A stretch of DNA of 64,000 nt from Azospirillum lipoferum (GTDB lineage Bacteria; Pseudomonadota; Alphaproteobacteria; Azospirillales; Azospirillaceae), in the NCBI RefSeq assembly GCF_024170005.1, contig NZ_JALJXJ010000005.1, positions 62,001 through 126,000 of the forward strand, read 5' to 3'. The translations under genes were made by a program, and so were the position numbers. Numbering within the stretch: position 1 is the first letter of the stretch; every line of letters begins with the position of its first letter. A model generated the notes under the pieces. The model worked only from the letters and a program-made list of their open reading frames with translations, ran no database searches and was not told the origin of the DNA. This document shows, one piece after another, positions 1 through 8,338 of this stretch.

Positions 1-141
1 GAAAGGGAGATGGAGGCCATGCGTCGCCCCTCGTTGGAGTCAGAATATCAGCACGCAATCGTGCTGATATCAGACGGCGATGGAAAACGCAACGGAGCTG
101 TGCTGTTTTGTCGGCGGATGGAGAGCGGAAGGGACGTGATC

Positions 142-795
142 ATGGACGCCGGCGGGCGCAAGCCAGGGGGAAGGCCGACCAGGGAGCAGGCCGCGGCCAT
201 CGATGCGCGCATCCTGGATGGCGCCAGGGCCGTCTTCTGCCGCAAGGGCGTCTTCAATAGCGGTTTGGAAGAGATAGCGGCCGAACTCGGCGTGTCCAAG
301 CACACGCTTTACCGCCGTTACCCCAACAAAGCCGCCCTTCTCGAAGCCGTGGTCGGACGCGATGTCGGGCGGTTCCGCGAAGCTCTGCTGTCCGCCGCCG
401 GCGAGGGTGGGGCGGGAGCGCTCGGTGCGCTGCGCCGCGCCGCGTTTCGCTATGTCGAGATCGGGTCGTCGCGCGACTATGCCGCCTTCTATCTGTCCGT
501 CAGCGCCGAGGCTGCGGTTTCGCCGGCTCTGCGGGAGCGGCTGGCATCCTGGTCGCAAGATGCGCTGGAACCTCTGGTCGGGTTCGTCGCCGTCGCCCAA
601 GGCGCGGGCGAATTGCGGCCGGGCGATCCGGCTTCGGTCTGCGGGATCCTGATCGACCTGCTGGAGGGCGTCAACAACCGGATCCGGCTTGGTGACGATG
701 GACTTGGCGACGATGGAATGGCGGGCAGGCCGTCCCTCTTGCAGCTGTTCGAGGAGCGCTGGGCGGTCTTCACCACTGCCTTCGGAAACAGCTGA
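142..795 (+). CDS. TetR/AcrR family transcriptional regulator
   Basis: Predicted DNA-binding repressor of 217 residues. The N-terminus (GRPTREQAAAIDARILDGA) followed by a helix-turn-helix at about residues 41-65 (LEEIAAELGVSKHTLYRRY, then PNKAALL) is typical of the TetR family; the C-terminal half is the variable ligand/dimer domain. I chose the ATG at 142 because the conserved N-terminus begins there and a GAAGGGA-like ribosome site lies just upstream. An in-frame reading from 10 would add 44 residues unlike the family. The target is unknown: the adjacent kinase gene is convergent, so the regulated gene may lie left of the window. Confidence 0.85.
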   Translation: MDAGGRKPGGRPTREQAAAIDARILDGARAVFCRKGVFNSGLEEIAAELGVSKHTLYRRYPNKAALLEAVVGRDVGRFREALLSAAGEGGAGALGALRRAAFRYVEIGSSRDYAAFYLSVSAEAAVSPALRERLASWSQDALEPLVGFVAVAQGAGELRPGDPASVCGILIDLLEGVNNRIRLGDDGLGDDGMAGRPSLLQLFEERWAVFTTAFGNS

Positions 796-809
796 CTCCC
801 CCTGTCAGC
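791..809. terminator. Short hairpin between convergent genes
   Basis: GCTGAC and GTCAGC form a 6-bp stem around a C-rich 7-base loop. It overlaps the stop codons of the convergent TetR and kinase genes. There is no T-tract, so a terminator role is only a guess. Confidence 0.3.
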
Positions 810-2142
810 CGAGCGTCACCTCCGCACAGAGGCCGCCAGTACGCCGATTCCGCAGGGTGAGCGACCCGCCGATCGCCAGCGCCAGTTGATAGGCGATGGC
901 CAGCCCCAGGCCGGTTCCTCCGGAATCGCGGTTGCGGGACTGTTCCAGCCGGTAGAAGGGCTGGAGGACGGCGGTGAGCTGATGCTCCGGAATGCCGGGG
1001 CCGGTGTCGCGAACCGCGATACCGATGCGGCCTGCACCATCCCGGGTCACCGTGATCTCGGCCTCTCCGGCGAATTTCAGGGCATTGTCGATCAGGTTGG
1101 TCAGGATGCGGCGCAGTGCGTGCGGCCGGGTGGTCAGGACCGCACCGGAGAGCCCGTGGACGGTCACCGGCTTGCCCATGTCCTGATAGTCGAAGGCGAG
1201 GCTTTCGACGAAGGACCCGACATCGATGCGGGCCGGAGTTTCGACATCGCCATGAGCGCTGCGCGCATAGGCCACCCCTTCGCGCACCAGCCGTTCGATC
1301 TGCGACAGATCCCGCAGCAGCCGCTCCTTCTCCGGGCTGTCCTCCGCCATCTCGACCCGCAGCGCCATGCGGGTGATTGGCGTTTGCAGGTCGTGGGAGA
1401 TGGCGGCGAGGATCCGCACGCGCTCCTCAAGATAATGGGCGATCCTGTCCCGCATGGCGTTGAAGGCGGTCGCGGCATAGGCGACCTCGCTCGGCCCGTC
1501 CTCCGCCAGCCGTGCCGACGTGCCGCCGGGATCGAGCGTCTCGGCAGCCTTGGCGAAGCGCGCCAGCGGGCGGATCGCCTGCCGCACGGCAAGCCAGGTG
1601 CAGAGGACCAGCAGCACGAGCTGGCCAGCCAGCAGTAGGGGGAGCCAGGTGGCGAGCGGCATGAGCGCCGGTGTCACGTCGATCGTCACCGGCGAGCCGT
1701 CGCGAAGCGTGACATGGGCCTGGAGATGCGGGCGGTCACCCGGAATGGTCTCGACCACCACCGGGAAGCCGGGGCCGGCACCACCGTTGATGGCGCGGGC
1801 GATCTCCGTACTGCGGCTGCCCAAGTCCGGTACACCCGGCAGGCCGGGACCGAGCTCATAACGGTAGGTGCGCCGCTCCAATACCGCCAGCCAGCGGCCG
1901 CGCTCGTCCGGCGGCAGGCGGTCGAGCAGGGCAACGGAGGTCGCCACATCCTGCTCCAGCGTGCTGAGCATCATCGCCTTGGCGGCACTGGTGCGCTCCA
2001 GGAACAGTGCGCCGAAGGATAGTCCGTGCGCCAGGGCAAGCCCGGTCAGGAGGATGAGGAACAGCCGCCAGCGCAAGGTGTGTGGCGGATGCATGAAGCG
2101 GCTGAACCGGAGGATTGCGCCCTCCATGGCCGTGTCCCTCAT
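805..2142 (-). CDS. Two-component sensor histidine kinase
   Basis: Inner-membrane sensor kinase of 445 residues. It has a membrane segment at about 25-47, a periplasmic domain of about 115 residues, a second membrane segment near 163-185, then HAMP (about 186-238) and a HisKA domain whose phosphoacceptor is His250 in AAISHDLQTPITRM. The HATPase domain shows the N box (TNLIDNALKFA), DTGPGIPEH and GGTGLGLAIA. The start overlaps the stop of the response regulator gene upstream by 4 bp (ATGA), so the two are translationally coupled. The periplasmic domain gives no ligand. The pair is divergent from the exported hydrolase and DipZ, which may be its targets (inference). Confidence 0.93.
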   Translation of the reverse strand: MRDTAMEGAILRFSRFMHPPHTLRWRLFLILLTGLALAHGLSFGALFLERTSAAKAMMLSTLEQDVATSVALLDRLPPDERGRWLAVLERRTYRYELGPGLPGVPDLGSRSTEIARAINGGAGPGFPVVVETIPGDRPHLQAHVTLRDGSPVTIDVTPALMPLATWLPLLLAGQLVLLVLCTWLAVRQAIRPLARFAKAAETLDPGGTSARLAEDGPSEVAYAATAFNAMRDRIAHYLEERVRILAAISHDLQTPITRMALRVEMAEDSPEKERLLRDLSQIERLVREGVAYARSAHGDVETPARIDVGSFVESLAFDYQDMGKPVTVHGLSGAVLTTRPHALRRILTNLIDNALKFAGEAEITVTRDGAGRIGIAVRDTGPGIPEHQLTAVLQPFYRLEQSRNRDSGGTGLGLAIAYQLALAIGGSLTLRNRRTGGLCAEVTLG

Positions 2143-2879
2143 GACCTTGCCCTCGTGATCTCCACCGGCATCGCCAGCACATAGCCTTCGTTGCGGACCG
2201 TCTTGATGTGGCTGGGCTCGCGCGCGTCGTCGCGCAGCCGTTGCCGGAGCCGGCTGACCAGCAGGTCGATCGACCGCTCGAACAGTTCCGCCTCGCGCCC
2301 CTGGGTCAGGTTGAGGAGCTGGTCGCGCGACAGGACCCGTTGCGGATGGTCGAGGAAGACGCGCAGCAGCCGGTATTCGGCACCGCTCAGTGCGACGGCG
2401 GTGCCGTCCTGGTCGAGCAGATGGCGGGCGACGGTATCAAGCCTCCATTTCCCGAAGCTCAGGAGTTGTCCGGCCTCGCTGATCTGGAGGTTGGGCGGCA
2501 GCATGCGCGCCCGGCGCAGGATCGCCTTGATACGGGCCAGTAGCTCGCGCGCCGCGAACGGCTTCGCCAGATAATCGTCGGCCCCCATCTCCAGGCCGAG
2601 GATGCGGTCCATCTCGTCGTTGCGCGCGGTCAGCATCAGGACCGGTGTCGTGGCATACCGGCCGGCGCGAAGCTCCCGGCACAGCACCAGCCCGTCGTCA
2701 CCCGGCATCATGATGTCGAGCACGATAAGATCCACCCGGTCGCGCTCCAGGAACGACCGCATCTGCCGGCCGTCGGCGGCGAGGGTCACGCGCAGGCCGT
2801 TCCTCTTCAGATAGCCCGACACCAGTTCCCTGATGTCCCGGTCGTCGTCGACGATCAGGACATGGTCGATGTGATCCAT
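2139..2879 (-). CDS. OmpR-family response regulator
   Basis: DNA-binding response regulator of 246 residues and partner of the overlapping histidine kinase. The receiver domain has the acidic pocket at 11-13 (VDDD), the phosphoacceptor Asp55 (VLDIMMPG) and Lys106 (YLAKPF). The C-terminal winged helix ends in the typical ERSIDLLVSRLRQRLRDD...IKTVRNEGYVL pattern of the OmpR/PhoB class. It is the first gene of a two-gene minus-strand operon whose promoter must lie in the 2880-3105 gap shared with the hydrolase. The stimulus is unknown. Confidence 0.95.
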   Translation of the reverse strand: MDHIDHVLIVDDDRDIRELVSGYLKRNGLRVTLAADGRQMRSFLERDRVDLIVLDIMMPGDDGLVLCRELRAGRYATTPVLMLTARNDEMDRILGLEMGADDYLAKPFAARELLARIKAILRRARMLPPNLQISEAGQLLSFGKWRLDTVARHLLDQDGTAVALSGAEYRLLRVFLDHPQRVLSRDQLLNLTQGREAELFERSIDLLVSRLRQRLRDDAREPSHIKTVRNEGYVLAMPVEITRARS

Positions 2880-3055
2880 TCGGTCGAACCCCGCTGCTGT
2901 TCGGCGGTCCTATGACGGGCGGAGCGCTGCCTGCGTCCGGCGGTTTGTGTCGGTCTGTATCCGCCTGGTCGGCCGATACATGCCGGTACAAAAATCCCCC
3001 TGCCGCAAGCCGGCATCCACATCGTTCCGTCTGGACAGCCTGCCTTCCATCAATA

Positions 3056-3077
3056 TAGTTATCAAAATAATAGTTAT
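3056..3077. promoter_or_regulatory. Direct repeat upstream of the hydrolase
   Basis: The heptamer TAGTTAT occurs at 3056-3062 and 3071-3077, in an AT-rich patch of an otherwise GC-rich gap, 29 bp before the hydrolase start. OmpR-family regulators usually bind direct repeats, so this is a plausible site for the neighbouring response regulator. No experimental support. Confidence 0.45.
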
Positions 3078-3105
3078 GACGCAAACAACATGAGGGGATG
3101 CCTCC

Positions 3106-3876
3106 ATGCTTCCGTGCAGATTTCCGGCTGCCCTGTTCGGTCTGGCCCTGTCGCTGGCCGCTCCCTGGTCGCCGGCCGCCGCCGCCCCAGTGAAGTCCGT
3201 GGTCATCGTGCATGGCGCCTTCGCCGATGGCTCGGGCTGGCGCAAAGTGTCCGACATCCTGAGCGCCAAGGGCTATGCCGTGTCGATCGTCCAGCAGCCG
3301 CTGACCTCGCTCGGCGACGATGTCGCGGCCACCCGCCGCGTTCTCTCCCTTCAGACCGGCCCGGCCGTCCTGGTCGGCCACAGCTATGGCGGGATGGTGA
3401 TCAGCGAGGCCGGGAACGACAGCCATGTCGCGGCGCTGGTCTATGTCGCCGCCTTCGAGCCCGACAAGGGCGAGAGCCTCGCCGAACTGGCCGGAAGGAG
3501 GCCGGTGACCGGTGCCGCGCCGGATGCCGTCAAGGCCACCGCCGACGGCTACCTCTATCTCGACCCGCCGGCCTTCGCTGGTGCCTTCGCCGCCGACCTT
3601 CCGCCGGCCGACGCGGCCTTCCTCGCCCACTCCCAGGTGTTCGCGGCCAAGGGCGCCTTCACGACGCCGGCCGGCGACCCGGCATGGAAGTCGAAGCCGA
3701 GTTGGGCGCTGGTGGCGACCGCCGACCGCTCGATCAACCCCGAGCTGGAACTGGAGATGGCCCGCCGGGCCGGCAGCCATGTCCGGTCGGTCGAGGCCAG
3801 CCATGCCGTCTACGCCGCCAAGCCCGAGGCCGTCGCCGCCCTGATCGTCGAGGCGGCCGAGGCGGTCTCCCACTGA
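3106..3876 (+). CDS. Exported alpha/beta hydrolase
   Basis: Secreted alpha/beta-fold hydrolase of 256 residues. A signal peptide of about 26 residues ends in APWSPAAAAP. The fold shows VVIVHGAFADGSGW (oxyanion region), the nucleophile elbow GHSYGG with Ser93, a late acidic residue in ATADRSINPE and a C-terminal His in EASHAVY. This resembles the small salicylate-esterase-like or EstA-type hydrolases that are often exported and have no known physiological substrate. The DipZ gene follows 51 bp downstream on the same strand, suggesting co-transcription. The ATG at 3106 begins the signal peptide and has an AGGGGA-type ribosome site. Confidence 0.88.
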   Translation: MLPCRFPAALFGLALSLAAPWSPAAAAPVKSVVIVHGAFADGSGWRKVSDILSAKGYAVSIVQQPLTSLGDDVAATRRVLSLQTGPAVLVGHSYGGMVISEAGNDSHVAALVYVAAFEPDKGESLAELAGRRPVTGAAPDAVKATADGYLYLDPPAFAGAFAADLPPADAAFLAHSQVFAAKGAFTTPAGDPAWKSKPSWALVATADRSINPELELEMARRAGSHVRSVEASHAVYAAKPEAVAALIVEAAEAVSH

Positions 3877-3927
3877 TTTGCCGGGCCGGGCATCAACCCG
3901 CGCCCGGCCTGTCGAAAGGGTTCAGCC

Positions 3928-5712
3928 ATGATCCTCTTTCTCGTCTCCTTCCTGGCGGGCGCCCTGACCATCGTCAGCCCCTGCATCCTGCCGGTCGTGC
4001 CCTTCGTCTTCTCCCGGGCGGGGCAGCCGCTGTTCCGCGGCATCCTGCCGATGCTGTTCGGCATGGTGGCCAGCTTCGCCGGGGTCGCCACGCTGTCCGC
4101 CGTCGGCGGAGGCTGGGCGGTGGAAGCGAACGGAGCAGGACGGGCCGCCGCCATCGCGCTGATGGCCGTGTTCGGATGGACGCTCCTGTCGCCGCGTGCC
4201 GCGGCGATGCTCAGCCGTCCGCTGGTGGCCGTCGGCAACCGGCTGTCCGGTCGCCCGGCCGGCGTTGCCGGATCGCTTCTGCTGGGTGTCGCCACCGGCC
4301 TGCTCTGGGCGCCGTGCGCCGGGCCGATCCTCGGGCTGGTCCTCACCGGTGCGGCGCTTCACGGCGCCAGCCTGCAAACCACGCTGTTGCTGGCGGCCTA
4401 TGCGGCGGGTGCCGCGACATCCCTGGCGCTGACCCTTCTGGCCGGCGGCCGGCTACTGGCGGCGATGAAGCGGTCGCTCGGCATCGGGGAGCGTCTCCGC
4501 CAGGGGCTCGGCATCGCCGTCCTCGCCGGTGTCGGCGTCATTGCCCTGGGGCTCGACACCGGGTTGCTGGCCCGTCTGTCCTATGCCGGAACGTCCAGCG
4601 TCGAACAGTCGCTGATCGATCGGTTCGCCCCTGCCGTTCCCTCTGCCACTGCCGCAACGTCGGGTGCGCCGGAGACGTCCGCGACGGGTCTGGTGCTCGC
4701 CGATGCCCGGCGGGTCTACCGCAGCAGCCTGCCGGTCGAGGGCGTTCTCCCCTCCCTGGATGGTGCGACGGACTGGCTGAACTCAAAGCCGCTCACCACG
4801 GACGAGCTGCGTGGAAAGGTCGTCCTGATCGATTTCTGGACCTACTCCTGCATCAACTGTATCCGCACGCTGCCGTACCTGCGGGCATGGGCGGAGAAGT
4901 ACCGGGACCAGGGGCTGGTGGTGGTCGGTGTCCATGCCCCGGAATTCGCCTTCGAAAAGCGGATCGGGAACGTGCAGAAGGCGTTGCGGGATTTCGCCAT
5001 CACCTACCCGGTGGCGGTCGACAACGACTTCCGCATCTGGCGGGCGTTCGGCAACAGCTACTGGCCGGCCTTCTATATCGCCGACGCCACGGGGCGGATC
5101 CGTCATCATCAGTTCGGCGAGGGCGGGTATGAGCAGACCGAACGGGTCATCCAGGATTTGCTGGCGGAGGCCGCCGGGGGACGGGCCGCCGGGGGACGGG
5201 CTGGTGATGGCGGGCTGGTCAGCCCGGCGGGGCAGGGGGCGCAGGCGCCCGCCGACCTCGATGAAGTCCGCTCCGGCGAAACCTATGTCGGCTACCGGCA
5301 GGCTGCGAACTTCGCGTCGCCGGAACGGGACGGCATCGACCGGCCGCAGGATTACACGGTCGGTGCGCTGCGGCTGAACCACTGGGGGCTTTCAGGCAAC
5401 TGGACGGTCGGGCCCGAGCAGGCGCGGCTGAACTGGGCGGGCGGGACGATCGTCTACCGATTCCGGGCGCGCGACCTGCACCTCATCCTCGGTCCGGCCC
5501 GGGACGGCCGGCCGGTCCGCTTCCAGGTCACGATCGACGGCATGGCCCCAGGGCCGGATCACGGAACGGACACGGATGCCGAGGGCTATGGCACCGTTTC
5601 GGAAACCAGGCTCTACCAGCTGGTGCGGCAGGCGGGCGCGGTGCGGGAGCGGACGTTCGAGGTGCGTTTCCTCGATCCCGGAGTCGACGCCTACGCCTTC
5701 ACCTTCGGCTGA
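3928..5712 (+). CDS. dipZ: DipZ: CcdA-like membrane domain fused to thioredoxin-like domain
   Basis: Integral-membrane thiol-redox protein of 594 residues. The N-terminal 220 residues form a CcdA-type six-helix domain with the conserved cysteines Cys19 (SPCILPVVPF) and Cys130 (APCAGP), which carry reducing equivalents across the membrane. A TlpA/thioredoxin-like domain follows with the redox pair Cys308-Ile-Asn-Cys311. The last 150 residues match the beta-rich C-terminal module of DipZ proteins. Electrons would pass from cytoplasmic thioredoxin to periplasmic disulfides. A small GC-rich tandem repeat (two copies of a 15-bp GCCGCCGGGGGACGG-type unit near 5173-5202) encodes a Gly/Ala/Arg linker between the last two domains. 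Neighbours suggest envelope stress, not cytochrome c assembly (inference). Confidence 0.92.
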   Translation: MILFLVSFLAGALTIVSPCILPVVPFVFSRAGQPLFRGILPMLFGMVASFAGVATLSAVGGGWAVEANGAGRAAAIALMAVFGWTLLSPRAAAMLSRPLVAVGNRLSGRPAGVAGSLLLGVATGLLWAPCAGPILGLVLTGAALHGASLQTTLLLAAYAAGAATSLALTLLAGGRLLAAMKRSLGIGERLRQGLGIAVLAGVGVIALGLDTGLLARLSYAGTSSVEQSLIDRFAPAVPSATAATSGAPETSATGLVLADARRVYRSSLPVEGVLPSLDGATDWLNSKPLTTDELRGKVVLIDFWTYSCINCIRTLPYLRAWAEKYRDQGLVVVGVHAPEFAFEKRIGNVQKALRDFAITYPVAVDNDFRIWRAFGNSYWPAFYIADATGRIRHHQFGEGGYEQTERVIQDLLAEAAGGRAAGGRAGDGGLVSPAGQGAQAPADLDEVRSGETYVGYRQAANFASPERDGIDRPQDYTVGALRLNHWGLSGNWTVGPEQARLNWAGGTIVYRFRARDLHLILGPARDGRPVRFQVTIDGMAPGPDHGTDTDAEGYGTVSETRLYQLVRQAGAVRERTFEVRFLDPGVDAYAFTFG

Positions 5713-5754
5713 GGAGAAGCCGGCATGGCCCCGGACCTCCGCATCCGATCTCCT

Positions 5755-6261
5755 TCACTTGCTGGCCTCCCGGAGGTTGTCGCGCAGCCGGGCGACCGCT
5801 CTCTGGAGCGCGCGGAACTCGTCGGGCGGAAGTCCGGAAGCCTTCACCGTCAACTCACCGAAGCCCAGGCCCTTCTCGCGAAGCCGGCGGCCTGCCTCGG
5901 TCAGGGAGACGCGGACGCTGCGTTCGTCCTCGTCGTCGCGGGTTCGGGTGAGATAGCCCATGGCCTCCAGCCGCTGCAGCATCGGCGTCATGGTGCTGGG
6001 CTCCAGGAACAGCTTTTCGCTGAGGCTCTTGACGGTCTGCCGATCCTCCTCCCACAGGGCGATGATGGTGATGTACTGGGGATAGGTGACGCCGAGCTGC
6101 TCCAGCACCGGCTTGTAGACCCGTGAATAGGCGAGGTTGGCCGAATAGATCGTGAAGCACATGAAATCCGCCAGCCTGGCGGTTTGCGACCTCCCGGCCG
6201 GTGCAGCGGCCGGCGTGTCGGAGGTGGCGGCGGCTGGTGTGCTGGCGGTCTTGCGGCTCAT
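5755..6261 (-). CDS. ohrR: MarR-family regulator of the OhrR type
   Basis: Thiol-based peroxide sensor and repressor of 168 residues. After a 25-residue Ala/Pro-rich extension, the core FMCFTIYSANLAYSRVYKPV...LGVTYPQYITIIALWE matches OhrR, including the reactive N-terminal cysteine (Cys35 here). The winged helix (VKSLSEKLFLEPSTMTPMLQRLEAMGYLTRTRDDEDERSV, split over the wing) follows. OhrR normally represses the organic hydroperoxide resistance gene ohr. No ohr is seen here: the divergent side carries a small secreted protein and a truncated GST. The original partner may have been lost to the IS insertions downstream. Confidence 0.85.
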   Translation of the reverse strand: MSRKTASTPAAATSDTPAAAPAGRSQTARLADFMCFTIYSANLAYSRVYKPVLEQLGVTYPQYITIIALWEEDRQTVKSLSEKLFLEPSTMTPMLQRLEAMGYLTRTRDDEDERSVRVSLTEAGRRLREKGLGFGELTVKASGLPPDEFRALQRAVARLRDNLREASK

Positions 6262-6330
6262 GTCGTTCCCGGACGTTCGGTTGTCCTGATCACCATCGCC
6301 GCACCCACCGGACTTGGTGGGACGCCGATG

Positions 6331-6353
6331 TGATTATGATCATAATCATTATC
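6331..6353. promoter_or_regulatory. Perfect 18-bp palindrome overlapping a Fur-box-like sequence
   Basis: TGATTATGATCATAATCA (6331-6348) is a perfect palindrome. The 19-mer at 6335-6353 matches the classical Fur box GATAATGATAATCATTATC at 16 of 19 positions by my count. It lies between ohrR (70 bp from its start) and the small ORF at 6380 (27 bp away). It could serve Fur, OhrR or both. The Fur match is stronger than the match to known OhrR operators. Confidence 0.65.
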
Positions 6354-6379
6354 ATGGATTCACTGTAGGAGACAGCACC

Positions 6380-6568
6380 ATGCGTGTCCTTCTTGCGGTG
6401 GCGGCCATCGGGCTCGCTGCCGCCCCCTGCGCCTGGGACGACGACCCCCGAGAGGCGCCCTCCATCCTGGCGCTGCTCTGGCGACCGCAGCCCCTTCCTT
6501 CCTCTGTCGCACCCTTTCCGCACCGGCCTGCCGAAGCGTCAACGGCGGTGACCACCCCCCAACCGTGA
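6380..6568 (+). CDS. Small secreted protein, unknown function
   Basis: A 62-residue product starting MRVLLAVAAIGLAAAPCAW, a clear signal peptide, followed by a Pro-rich tail without recognisable domains. A GTAGGAGAC ribosome site sits just upstream of the ATG. The gene begins 27 bp after the Fur-box-like palindrome, so it may be iron-regulated. The truncated GST reading frame starts 10 bp after its stop, suggesting it was the first gene of an operon cut short by the IS insertion. Confidence 0.5.
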   Translation: MRVLLAVAAIGLAAAPCAWDDDPREAPSILALLWRPQPLPSSVAPFPHRPAEASTAVTTPQP

Positions 6569-6578
6569 GGACAAAGAA

Positions 6579-6707
6579 ATGAAGCTGTTCGAAGACCGGA
6601 TCTCGTCGGCTGTCGCCTGTGTGCGGATCGCGCTGGCCTTGAAGGGGCTGGAGGTTGAAAGCGTCCCGACCTCCATCTTCGGTGAGCCGAGGATATGGAT
6701 GAGCTAG
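6579..6707 (+). pseudogene. Truncated glutathione S-transferase (N-terminus only)
   Basis: Forty-two codons starting MKLFEDRISSAVACVRIALA and continuing LKGLEVESVPTSIFG, which matches the thioredoxin-fold N-terminus of zeta/maleylpyruvate-isomerase-like GSTs (SSxxxRVRIAL-LKGL-YE-V). The frame stops where IS-like sequence begins (GTAGTGTCTGACGG). About 170 residues including the helical domain are missing, so it is a remnant. The loss removes the detoxification gene that probably went with ohrR or the iron-regulated promoter. Confidence 0.6.
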
Positions 6708-6776
6708 GTAGTGTCTGACGGATCGGCGAGCGGAACCTGTTGGAGACGGTAGTCCCCTCCGGCCGGAGTGACCGCG

Positions 6777-7067
6777 ATGCGCCGTCATGAGCTGTCCGAC
6801 GCCCAGTGGGCGCTGGTATCCGAGTTGATGACGTCTGATGGCGGCCCCGGCGGGCGATGGCGCAATCACCGCGACGTGGTCAACGGGCTGTTCTGGAAAT
6901 TGAACACCGGCGTGCCATGGCGCGACATCCCGACGTGCTATGGGCCATGGCAGACAGCCTGTTGGCTGACGAACCGACGCAATAGACCGCGAACTGATAC
7001 TCTCCGGCAATGGCAGAACCTCAAGCCCTCACCTTCATGTCAGCGGACAGGAGCGTCAAGATATTGA
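6777..7067 (+). pseudogene. IS5-family transposase fragment (5' end)
   Basis: The first 60 codons (MRRHELSDAQWALVSEL...NGLFWKLNTGVPWRDIPTCYGPWQT) match the N-terminal DUF4096-type domain of IS5-group transposases. After about 6956 the frame continues to 7067 with unrelated sequence, so the catalytic domain is gone. The element's left end is probably near 6708, directly after the broken GST. The rest of the stretch to 7277 shows nothing I can identify. Confidence 0.75.
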
Positions 7068-7277
7068 CGTTCATTTTACTTTTCACTAGCGAAGGCTCAT
7101 TTCCATATGGAGCTTTGCCTGCCGCCGAGACAATTAGGGGATTTTCCCCTCGCATCTTTGCCCGAATGCGACGCGAGGCATCGGCCTTTCATGGTGCGGC
7201 CGGCCGGCTGGGCGATCCAAGGGCCGTCCGGCTATGTGTGGACAACGTTTTCGAAGGAAAGGGGTGAATCGGCATGG

Positions 7278-7754
7278 AATAAGGGCTCTGTCGCAGATTT
7301 GATGGTACTGGATCGTTGTCCGTTCTGGCTTCGTCAGCAGGATCAGCATCATGGCTCAGTCGCTTCGCTATACGGGATGCGTACCACCCGGCTTCGTGAT
7401 CGTCGAGACAACGGACAGCGGCCCTGCAGTTCAGATCACGGTGCGCTCCGCTAAATCGTTGCGGCGTTCCAGTCGATGATCCGGAAGAAAAGTGCCGAGG
7501 AACTTGAGCCCTGGCTGCAGCGGGCCAAGGCAAGTTTGGTGGCATCCTTCGCCAATGGGATGGCCAAGGACCGGAACGCCGTCATCGCGGCAATCACTCT
7601 GCCGTGGTCCAACGGCCAGACCGAGGGGCAGATCATCAAGCTCAAGCTGGTGAAGCGGCAGATGTATGGCCGCGGCAAACTCGACATCCTTCAGGCGCGC
7701 GTCATCGGCCCTGGATGAGGTCCGCACCATCAAATCTGCGACAGAGCCCTTATT
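7278..7754. mobile_element. Internally deleted ISL3-family element with perfect 29-bp ends
   Basis: A 477-bp unit bounded by perfect 29-bp inverted repeats (7278-7306 and 7726-7754; the core reads GGGCTCTGTCGCAGATTTG). Inside are both ends of an ISL3-type transposase in different frames, with the middle (about 1 kb by comparison with the family) missing. Such a derivative could be moved only by a transposase supplied elsewhere. I see no obvious 8-bp target duplication. Confidence 0.75.
7351..7718 (+). pseudogene. ISL3-family transposase remnant, N- and C-terminal ends joined
   Basis: From 7351 one frame reads MAQSLRYTGCVPPGFVIVET and ends within about 45 codons, as at the N-terminus of ISL3 transposases. 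From about 7485 another frame reads LPWSNGQTEGQIIKLKLVKR then QMYGRGKLDILQAR, the conserved ISL3 C-terminus. Zinc-finger, HTH and most of the DDE domain are absent. Non-functional. Confidence 0.75.
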
Positions 7755-7786
7755 GGAACTGGCGCTAAACCACCGGGGTTTGGGAT

Positions 7787-8338
7787 TTAGTCTTGCAGGT
7801 GCCGCCACTTCACCATGCGGTCGCGCAGGTCGACGGTTTTGCCGCCGATCACGAAGCTTCCGTCCCCCCGGTGGTGCAGCGTCCGCCGCTCCAGGCGTTC
7901 GGGATCGGTTGAGATGGCGACCACCTCGAGAATGAACAGGTTGTGGGTCTCGACCAGCCGGATGTCGGAGACGCGGCATTCGAGATTGGCGAGGCACTCG
8001 CCGATCAGCGGGGGCGACACAGTGCGCGCCGGCAGTGGCGTCAGCCCGAAGGCCTGGAACTTGTCGACGGTAGCACCGGAGCAGTTGCCGATGTCGACAA
8101 CGGTGCGGGCGAGATCGACGGTTGGAATGGCGATGACGCATTCGCCGCTGTTGCGCAGCGCACTGTAGCTGTGGTCCCAAGGACCGATGACGCAGCCGAC
8201 AAGCGGTGGATCGTGCTGCACCATCATGTGGAAACCCATGGTCATGATGTTCGGCTTGCCACCGTCGATGGTGGTGACCAGGACAATCGGGCCGGGCTCG
8301 AGAAATCGGTTGGCCCTGTCGAGCGGTATGGACTGCAT
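7787..8338 (-). CDS. Flavin reductase-like (FMN-binding split-barrel) protein
   Basis: A 183-residue member of the flavin reductase-like family. It begins MQSIPLDRANRFLEPGPIVL, then VTTIDGGKPNIMTMGFHMMV and the GPWDHSYSALRNSGECVIAI segment that forms the FMN pocket. Such proteins bind FMN and reduce flavins or act on small aromatic substrates. The ATG at 8338 fits the family; a longer frame from 8422 adds an unlikely leader. The SDR gene upstream on the same strand ends 189 bp away, so co-transcription is possible. The ISL3 remnant ends 33 bp after its stop. Confidence 0.8.
   Translation of the reverse strand: MQSIPLDRANRFLEPGPIVLVTTIDGGKPNIMTMGFHMMVQHDPPLVGCVIGPWDHSYSALRNSGECVIAIPTVDLARTVVDIGNCSGATVDKFQAFGLTPLPARTVSPPLIGECLANLECRVSDIRLVETHNLFILEVVAISTDPERLERRTLHHRGDGSFVIGGKTVDLRDRMVKWRHLQD

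Noticed and set aside
3090..5132. Long plus-strand reading frame of 680 codons
   Set aside because: It runs out of frame over the hydrolase and DipZ genes, is Arg-rich and has no motifs; it is a GC-bias shadow.
5173..5202. Tandem repeat in GC-rich DNA inside dipZ
   Set aside because: Only two copies of a 15-bp unit, in frame, encoding a linker; not a CRISPR or other array.
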